Shown here piece by piece: positions 18,909 to 25,845 of a stretch of 25,845 bases of DNA. Under the pieces are notes generated by a model. It searched no databases, was not told the origin of the DNA, and worked only from the letters and a program-made list of their open reading frames with translations. Position 1 is the first letter of the stretch; the number at the start of each line of letters is the position of its first letter. The translations under genes and the position numbers were made by a program. The stretch is from Tubiluchus corallicola (Eukaryota > Priapulida > Priapulimorpha > Priapulimorphida > Tubiluchidae), in contig JAQGDQ010001533.1 in NCBI GenBank assembly GCA_030141605.1, positions 10,001 to 35,845 on the forward strand. Direction: 5' to 3'.

Positions 18909-19000
18909 TTGATACAAGGTGTCTGGGCACAGGACCTGACGTCTGCAAAATGCGTCGCCGTCAATCACAAATACAGATTATTATCATACGGTTGTACAAA
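18909..19000 (+). CDS. RIC1: RIC1-like exon C (WD40 propeller)
   Basis: In phase 0 from exon B, this 92-bp exon reads LIQGVWAQDLTSAKCVAVNH then KYRLLSYGCT, matching the RIC1 signature GVW-QD------CVAVN-KYRL---GC. It ends AA before donor GTGAGT (19001), and the split codon is completed by T from exon D to give Asn. Confidence 0.9.
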
Positions 19001-19194
19001 GTGAGTAACGTTTATTGGAAAAGTCTTGAAAATTCAAACTTTGTTTTTATGTTACCAAAGTTAAAGGATAAGAAAGGGCCTGGTTAAAGCAAGTCTCAGA
19101 AATTTTTTGCTAAAGAATTATAACGGTTAGGGGCAATCTTAAGCGTTTATCATATTCACGTTAAAAGTATTTCTTGTTTGTTTTCATTTTAAAA

Positions 19195-19426
19195 ACGCCC
19201 GCGAGACTGTCACGGCGGCGCCATATTAGAAGGCGTCACAGAACCACATCACAAATCTTTATAGTACACGTGCTCAGAACTCACTGCGACCGTGTCTGAG
19301 TGATGTCATGCCACTTGTTCAGTCACATGATTGCTTTTTTAATTGGCGGGCTAAATGAAACATGTCTGCGCCAACGTTTACTGCAGCGGTTGAAATATGT
19401 TACAAAAACTGGAGTAAATGCGAAAC
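19195..19426 (+). promoter_or_regulatory. Promoter-like patch with a possible short first exon
   Basis: CpG-rich GCGGCGCCAT near 19215, E-box CACGTG (19267-19272), ATF/CRE-like TGATGTCA (19301-19308), GTCACATGA (19322-19330) and ATTGGCGGG, an inverted CCAAT plus E2F-like site (about 19342-19350), precede ATG 19362. The frame MSAPTFTAAVEICYKNWSKC runs to a good donor GTGAGT at 19427. The F-A-V-----W spacing resembles the start of TSR2 ribosome-biogenesis proteins, but no following exon was found. It could be a nested gene, a transposed promoter fragment or chance. Confidence 0.3.
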
Positions 19427-19652
19427 GTGAGTACTTTATTACTAAAGATTATACTTAGGTGACATAATTTTTTATTACGAATTTTCTGAAGCCTACTTTG
19501 GTTGGCCATTTTCTTGTCCATTAAATTAAAACAGGATGATTTTTCATATCCTACCTCGGTTTATACAGTGTGAAATATATGCATTTTGACATCTATAATA
19601 ATGCCAAGCCATTTCTGATAGTTAACCATACGTTAGAAATTGAATTAGCAAT

Positions 19653-19775
19653 GGGAAGACCTAACTAGCATTGACATCATAACTAACATAATTTTCAACA
19701 GCAAAAATATTCCATGAGCATGTAGCACGTGTTTGTGAAAGAGAAAATTGAAGCAGTGTTACTGTACGACATTCA
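19653..19775. repeat. Dispersed 125-bp repeat, copy 2
   Basis: Same-orientation copy of 10778-10905. The ACTAACATAATTTTCAACAG core is identical. Confidence 0.75.
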
Positions 19776-20198
19776 GCGTCTTACACAAAAACTCGGCAAG
19801 TTTTAAGATTAAAATTCACATTTCGAATTTACTGTTGTGCTCACGCAACAACTCTGGAATGTGTGCACGACGTCACAAATGAACAATTCTAAACTGAGAA
19901 GTACAGCACCTGTTTTAGTGCAATCGTTTCCGTGATGCAGGCGCTAGTGTCCATGTAAATAGCAAAAAAAAATACTAATGAAATTTCTTTCTTTAGTAGT
20001 AATTCTTCTACATAAACCATTTTTGATAAAAACTAAGTTTCCTTTCAGTATTTTATAGGGTAAATTGTTTTGAGCTATTGTTTAAGATTCGCTCCAGTTT
20101 TCCTTAATCTTCTTTACTTCTACATTTTATCGTAATCACTGGAATACGGCTTTGTTATAAGGGCACCTACTTACCGACTAAGCTACCTACTTACTGAT

Positions 20199-20608
20199 CA
20201 ATAAGCCTTTTCACAGTTCCAGCAATTGATAATGATCACGAAATAGTCAAAGGTTAAATGTACCAGACAACACATTTGTGTACTCTTAGCAACGGATCGC
20301 AACCCGTGCTGTTATAATGCTAACAGTTTTAACAGCAGTTTTAATAGCTAACCAGAATCTTATCTGGGTCATTTTTCTTGTTTCGAAGCGAGATCCTGCT
20401 AGTAACTCTCTCTACTCACAAATTAATGCATAATAAGTAAGATCCATGTAAAACGACTGAAGTTACTAAACTGATACGGCAGATGACTTTCCTTTACCCA
20501 CATGTCATGTGACGGTTGTAGTTAAAACACGTTGCTGTGGTACATTTAACCTTTCACCTACAACAATTGCGTGTGCGCACAACTATACTGTGAAAAGGCT
20601 TATTTGAC
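20199..20608. mobile_element. Foldback element with about 75-bp diverged inverted ends
   Basis: The left end AATAAGCCTTTTCACAGT (near 20200) is the reverse complement of ACTGTGAAAAGGCTTATT (20588-20605). Further in, AAAGGTTAAATGTACCA (20249-20265) is inverted at 20538-20554, apart from small differences between. The interior has no transposase. The superfamily was not determined; target-site duplications were not clear. Confidence 0.6.
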
Positions 20609-20689
20609 ACGAATTTTCGATAGTAGTTTTACTTTTTTTATTAGTCATTGGTTTGTGCTTAAAGCTCCGTTTACTTACTTGCTTACTTG

Positions 20690-21110
20690 CTGCCCCCACA
20701 GGCCAGCACAGGTAGCATCCCGAACCATTGCACGCCACTACTTCAGGTCCTTCGCAGTACGACGGCAGCTCAGTGAGATTATCGGTAACTTGGTGGTAGC
20801 AGTCGAGCCCAAGAGGAGACACAATATCACGCTTGATTTGATGCCAAAAATGCTTTTGTTGACCTCCTCTGCGGCGCTTCCACGTAGCGATCGGGCGTAG
20901 TGGGTGGCAACGGGTCCGTAACAAGGCTATGCTGTCTGGGGTTTTATACCCCTTGAGGTCCAACCATGGCAGACAGGCTGCTGGCTTTGAAGGGCCACGT
21001 CCTGGCTAACCAAGGGAGCTCTGGTACCCTGTAGGCGTGATTGTCTCGTCTCCAAGGAGACCTCCAGACTTACTGGCCATCGGCATCCTAACAACTCGCC
21101 CTGGTGCTAC
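20690..21110 (-). mobile_element. GC-rich LINE-like remnant
   Basis: This stretch is clearly more GC-rich than its surroundings. Minus-strand frames give TWKRRRGGQQKHFWHQIKRD and, shifted, RTAKDLK*WRAMVRDATCAG, which resemble the RKRGRPK-TW---I-----W---A-DR--WR--V end of several non-LTR reverse transcriptases. A stop and a frameshift interrupt it. Assignment rests on weak motif resemblance. Confidence 0.45.
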
Positions 21111-22174
21111 AACCTGTTTTTGAAACCACTGCTGCACGGCATGAGTGACAGTTTATGATGTTTAGTAGCAAATTAAATGATGCTTATGTCCCAACATATA
21201 GAATTTTTGTAATTTTTGATTTCTCCTTCAAGATCTCATTCCGTCTTTTGTAGACATTGAGACATTACTATTCCACGCGCTTTTTTCTGCAGCTAACAGC
21301 GTAAGTTCTTCTACTCCTAAAGCGAGATTTGGTTGGTTGAAGTTGTTGAACATCTTAATTTTTCCTAGCTATGAAAGTTGTTTTCTCTGTCCAAAATGAC
21401 TGTTGTCGATAACTCGCAACAACTCATTGAAAATAACATACTTTAATGAGGAATGTCTATATTCAACATTTAATTTTTGATCAAACACTGTACTTCAACT
21501 GCCCTCTAGTGGCCATCCTCAGATACTGAGGAACATTCTCTTTGTTTTGGGGCAGCTGTATAAACATATAAATTTGCTTTTGCTGTTAAGACTCTGTTGT
21601 TATTTTAAATAATGTCCTGTTGCTTCCTGTCCCCTTAAAAGGAACAATGTTTCTTTTTAAGCTTTAAAGTTTTGAACAGTTTCACATATTTCACATATAT
21701 TTTGATTCAAAATGTACAACAGAAGAGACATCTCTCATAATTAGAACAAATATGTGGAAATTGTACTTTTTTGTGTAAGCTTATTTTAATAAAATCAGAA
21801 TTAACAATAAAGCATTACCACTGCTTAGCTAAATTTTCTTCTGAGCTAACAAATTGAACTTGACACAGACAAATATATCATAATGACACGGTAGACAAAA
21901 ATGTAACAGCTATAAGTGAATTTACATAGGTAAGCTGTCGCATTTTACAAGTTACTAGAACATAGAATATCAAAGTGATCTCTTAGTTCTTCTAATTAAC
22001 TATTTGTTTCCATCAGTAAAGCTTCATTAATAAGTACAGGTAAGGCATCCGAAGCTTGTACAAGTAATCCCATTCCTTCCACAGCAGTTAAACTATGGAA
22101 GTTTGAAAAAGGCCGAAATAAAGAAAATATGTGTTATGAATATAATTGATTCTAAGGTTCTGTATGTTTTTTAG

Positions 22175-22263
22175 TTCACAGGGTGTTGTGTACACGGTTG
22201 ATGAAATCACTGGTGCTCTAGTTCTTTCGCATAAATTAGCTCTTTTAAGCAAAGATTACCCAG
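22175..22263 (+). CDS. RIC1: RIC1-like exon D (WD40 propeller)
   Basis: After completing the Asn codon, the exon reads SQGVVYTVDEITGALVLSHK then LALLSKDYP. RIC1 proteins have G-V-VY--D--TGA-LLSHKL-L--K-YP here. The acceptor is TTTTTTAG and the donor GTACGT at 22264. It leaves in phase 1 (G), which joins AT of exon E as Asp. Confidence 0.9.
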
Positions 22264-22387
22264 GTACGTTCACAGCTGCAGGCATATTATTTGCTTAGTC
22301 ATCATTAGAAATTAGTTATTTAATTTTTCGTGAACGCAGGTGGACTTATGTAACTGCAATCTTGCTTTAGAATTGAACTAACTTTAG

Positions 22388-22962
22388 CCCTTTCACTACG
22401 GAAGGCGGCCATGTTTTTCATGCTAGGGACGGACGGCGATAGACTGTCGCCCATGCTCAGCATTAAGCGCATTTACCCTGGTCGGTTTATTTCACTGCTA
22501 CGGCTATGCAAGCCATTATAGAAAAGTTTAACAGCCGTGGGATTTGGGTTGCTTTGCAACAAGTAACGCTAACCAGCCAATCAGCATCTGAGACCAGGTA
22601 CATTCCACAAAACTGTACTGTATGGTATGCTCTCATGCAAAATCACTTGTAGATCATTGATGAAAAGTGCGTTTGTTTGATTGTTCTGAATTCGTATAAA
22701 ATGATTGTATGGATTAGTATTGTGTCTTTTGTGAAAACTGGTTTCTAAATATATGTACATGCTTATTCATGATTGTGTGCACATGTGTGTGTGTGTGTGC
22801 GTGCATGTATGTGTGCTCATATGTGTGTGCATATGTAGAAATAACACTGATATTTAATATTAGTACTTAATAAGTTGTTTGTTTATTTACAAAATTCTGT
22901 TTTAGTAACACACCACAAGAACTTATTGTCAAATGTGCAAAAGCAACTACGTAGTGAAAGGG
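22388..22962. mobile_element. piggyBac-like MITE, 575 bp, TTAA target site
   Basis: The perfect 13-bp terminal inverted repeats are CCCTTTCACTACG (22388-22400) and CGTAGTGAAAGGG (22950-22962). The right flank is TTAA (22963-22966) and the left flank TTAG, one base from TTAA. CCC-starting ends with TTAA duplication are typical of piggyBac. No transposase is present. A (GT)n-rich stretch lies at about 22782-22830. Confidence 0.75.
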
Positions 22963-22989
22963 TTAATGGCAGTATTATCTTTCACCTTT

Positions 22990-23298
22990 CATTCACTACC
23001 CCCCCCACTTTTATATATATTATCATTATTCATTATTTCAATTATTAATCATTTTTTTTAAGATCTCCACGTACAGTTTGGCCTGTCAAGCTATGCTTTT
23101 AGGCTCAAACTGTATGCATCAAAATTATTCTGTAATGTAATTTGCACATGTATATGCTGCATTTTGTAATTTCTCGATAATACTGCATTTATTTATATTT
23201 ATATTTATATTAACCTAAATGGATAATTATGTGTATTTTAACAATTGTAAGATGCAATGTGGAAATGAATAAACTCTTGAAACTCTTGAAACTCTTGA
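22990..23298 (+). mobile_element. Non-LTR element 3' tail with (AAACTCTTG)n end
   Basis: The sequence ends GTGGAAATGAATAAACTCTTG followed by repeated AAACTCTTG (about 23270-23298), the kind of short tandem tail seen at the 3' ends of CR1/L2-type LINEs and their SINEs. No coding part remains, so the class is inferred from the tail only. Confidence 0.45.
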
Positions 23299-24381
23299 AT
23301 TACTGGTTTTGTCTCTTGAATCCAGCAATTCGTTTAAGAGGCATATTCGCACGGCACTGATGAGGTGCTTACGATTTGGCACGTACTTACGGGTATCGCC
23401 AACCAGAGGTGGGGGAAGGGGTATCGGTGCAATAAATAACCTTCTGCTTGCAGGAGAAGGATCGGGCGTGTCAGTGAGATTTTTTACTTTACATACATCT
23501 CTGCTGTCTCTGGAGCATGTTCCTGTTTTTATTACTTTTCCTGGTTTAGTACAAACTATTATTACTCAGAATTTCAAGACTGAAATGTTACTTTAATCTT
23601 TTTAAAAATAAGCTACCACCTAGGAATATTTGTGTCAGTCGATGCCAATATATACTGTACACTGTAAATCATCACACTGTACTGACAGCACAATAGTAAA
23701 TGTGAATTTGTGAACTCATTTGTCGTTTTATTATGGGCTAAGTTACTTGAGACCTGAGCATTCTTGATTATCAATCAGGCCACCAGATGGCTGTACGTCC
23801 TCGAAACACTTCGAAATCTGCCATAACGGAAACGATTCTTAATGCTTCTATTGTGTCAATTGCTTCAGTTTTGTAGGGATCATTTAATCTTCTATGTAGG
23901 ATTGAATTTCATTAAAATTTGACTGATATAACTACAGTTTCGTTTGTATAAAAATGAAAACTATGATTTTGTCAATTGACACGTGCCGGTCTTTCTAGGT
24001 TGTAAACTCTTCCGGTCCTTGTGGTGCTAGTAATGTCAACAGGAGTTAAGATGTAAGAAACATTTACGAACTGTTTGCTTAGTTGACTTGTGAAATTTGT
24101 TATTGTAGGGATGCACTCTAGTATCAACCAGCTGCCAAAAGTGTGAGGCTGTTGTTAAAAAAGATACTTCTGTCGAAATCCTCGTGTGATAAATAAATGC
24201 GTTTTTTCATACGATTTGGATAAGCTGCTTTTTTTTCATTTCCGTGCAAATAGTAAATTTCTTTGGTCAGTTCAAAACTCAGCAAATGTCCAACAAGATT
24301 ATCCGGCCATCAGCGTCAGGGAACTGTTTCACAATAAAGCATGCAGAAAACGAAGAAATATAAGTTATTCGTGTATTTTAG

Positions 24382-24526
24382 ATGTCCACTCGGTGTCCGG
24401 TTCCGTTGCCAGCTTGCAGTGGTCACCCGACGGTTGTGCACTGGCCATGTCATGGCAAAATGGCGGCCTGTCTTTGTGGACCGTCTTTGGTTCTTTGCTT
24501 TTTTGCACACTAGGCGGTGACTATCA
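24382..24526 (+). CDS. RIC1: RIC1-like exon E (WD40 propeller)
   Basis: Joins exon D as Asp and reads [20 protein letters not shown] then [20 protein letters not shown] and FCTLGGDY. This is the most diagnostic RIC1 segment: [31 protein letters not shown] in the family. The acceptor is GTGTATTTTAG and the donor GTGAGT at 24527, in phase 2; an alternative donor GTATGA at 24531 is weaker. Later exons, including the C-terminal RIC1 domain, lie beyond the window. Confidence 0.92.
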
Positions 24527-24589
24527 GTGAGTATGATGTAGTTTTCTTAATTTTCTGCTAACCTGTATGGTTTAAGTAAAAACCTTCAT

Positions 24590-25004
<415 letters not shown>

Positions 25005-25055
25005 ATTATTATTAGTATTATTATTATTACTGCTATTATGATGATGATGTCACAG

Positions 25056-25403
25056 GCTTTAAGACGGCCCTGTATTTGTTCTCAAAGTAGCTGTGCCCAT
25101 GCTTTAAGACAGCCCTGTATTTGTTCTCAAAGTAACTGTGCCCATGCTTTAAGACGGCCCTGTATTTGTTCTCAAAGTAACTGTGCCCATGCTTTAAGAC
25201 AGCCCTGTATTTGTTCTCAGAGTAACTGTGCTCATGCTTTAAGATGGCTTTGTTCTCAGAGTAACTGTGCCCATGCTTTAAGATGGCTTTGTTCTCAGAG
25301 TAACTGTGCCCATGTCTTGAGACGGCCCGGTGTTTGTTTTGAAAGTACTTATGCCAATGATTTAAGACGGTCCTGTATTTGTTTTCAAAATAACTATAAA
25401 CAT
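25056..25403. repeat. 45-bp minisatellite, 8 units
   Basis: Units start at 25056, 25101, 25146, 25191, 25236, 25275, 25314 and 25359. The standard unit is 45 bp (GCTTTAAGACGGCCCTGTAT then TTGTTCTCAAAGTAACTGTG and CCCAT). The units at 25236 and 25275 are 39-bp versions lacking 6 bp. All lengths are multiples of three, so frames stay open on both strands; I do not regard these as genes. Confidence 0.9.
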
Positions 25404-25659
25404 AGCCTGATACCTTGATCAAATGCTTAAGAATGACATAACTTTACAAAACATACATCTAAGCAAAACCACACGAAAACCTACCATTGATTTAATGTGC
25501 AACGGGTCTTTTGACGGCGAAACTGTTGACAGCCTAGAAAAAAACACGTCACTTATGTTTACAATATTATTGCAACATAAAAACACAAGAACACATTCCA
25601 CACTATACCAAAAATGAGAACTTATCAGTTTAAACAGGTTGGAGAAGCATGCTCTTGCA
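25404..25659. other. Spacer of the terminal inverted repeat, nothing recognised
   Basis: Unique sequence between the 45-bp array and the right inverted arm. Short open frames on both strands have no family features. Confidence 0.5.
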
Positions 25660-25710
25660 GCCTGTGACATCATCATCATAATAGCAGTAATAATAATAAT
25701 ACTAATAATA

Positions 25711-25712
25711 AT

Positions 25713-25803
<91 letters not shown>

Positions 25804-25808
25804 CCACG

Positions 25809-25845
<37 letters not shown>
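25711..25845. repeat. (AAC)n microsatellite at the window end
   Basis: Pure AAC repeats, broken by ACACCACGAAC near 25800, continue to the last base. This is the inverted counterpart of the (GTT)n run at 24590-25003. Confidence 0.95.

Larger units (their letters stand above)
19001..22174 (+). other. RIC1 intron C-D
   Basis: 3.2-kb GT-AG intron. It contains a promoter-like patch with a possible first exon (19195-19426), a dispersed repeat (19653-19775), a foldback element (20199-20608) and a GC-rich LINE-like remnant (20690-21110). From 21111 to 22174 nothing is recognised. Confidence 0.6.
22264..24381 (+). other. RIC1 intron D-E
   Basis: 2.1-kb intron holding a piggyBac-type MITE and a LINE or SINE 3' tail. 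From 23300 to 24381 no further feature is recognised. Open frames at 23309-23596 and upstream of exon E (24186 on) are intronic readings. Confidence 0.6.

Noticed and set aside
20571-20900. 109-codon plus-strand frame
   Set aside because: It overlaps a GC-rich LINE-like remnant whose better resemblance is on the minus strand.

Overview
The window looks like nuclear DNA of an invertebrate animal, possibly an early-branching one such as a cnidarian or sponge; I cannot fix the species. The evidence is AT-rich sequence, a spliced RIC1-like gene with GT-AG introns of about 0.9 to 3.2 kb, a cluster of single-exon rhodopsin-like GPCR genes, many minisatellites, decayed LINE ends and small non-autonomous DNA transposons.

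Left half (1-13.3 kb): four related class A GPCR genes lie head-to-tail on the minus strand: 798-1703 (one in-frame TAG, otherwise full length), 5170-6129, 8747-9649 and 12043-12945. The last three align without gaps for 300 residues and share 5' and 3' flanking sequence, so they arose by tandem duplication. Three of the four have a minisatellite directly upstream: 44 bp x about 15, 82 bp x 7 and 50 bp x 6. In each, most units carry an ATG and a short closed ORF on the GPCR strand. The 82-bp array is plainly made of copies of the GPCR start region. Downstream of the first GPCR, a 76-bp array carries copies of its last codons and forms the arms of a roughly 335-bp inverted repeat at the window edge.

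Right half (14.7-24.5 kb): five plus-strand exons encode about 200 consecutive residues of the N-terminal beta-propeller of RIC1, the Golgi Rab6 GEF subunit. All four internal splice junctions are phase-consistent. The gene's start and most of its C-terminal part are not seen. Its introns hold a 72-bp x 9 array that stays open in the exon's frame, a 58-bp array, a foldback element, a piggyBac-type MITE, LINE ends and a promoter-like patch with a possible foreign first exon.

Right end (24.6-25.85 kb): a (GTT)n run of about 410 bp, a 45-bp array, and an inverted copy of the (GTT)n junction leading into (AAC)n at the window end. Both window edges therefore carry inverted repeats, which may be real or may reflect assembly.

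The GPCR cluster and RIC1 have no evident functional link. The most unusual structure is the recurrent tandem duplication of GPCR coding termini, which creates arrays of short upstream ORFs.
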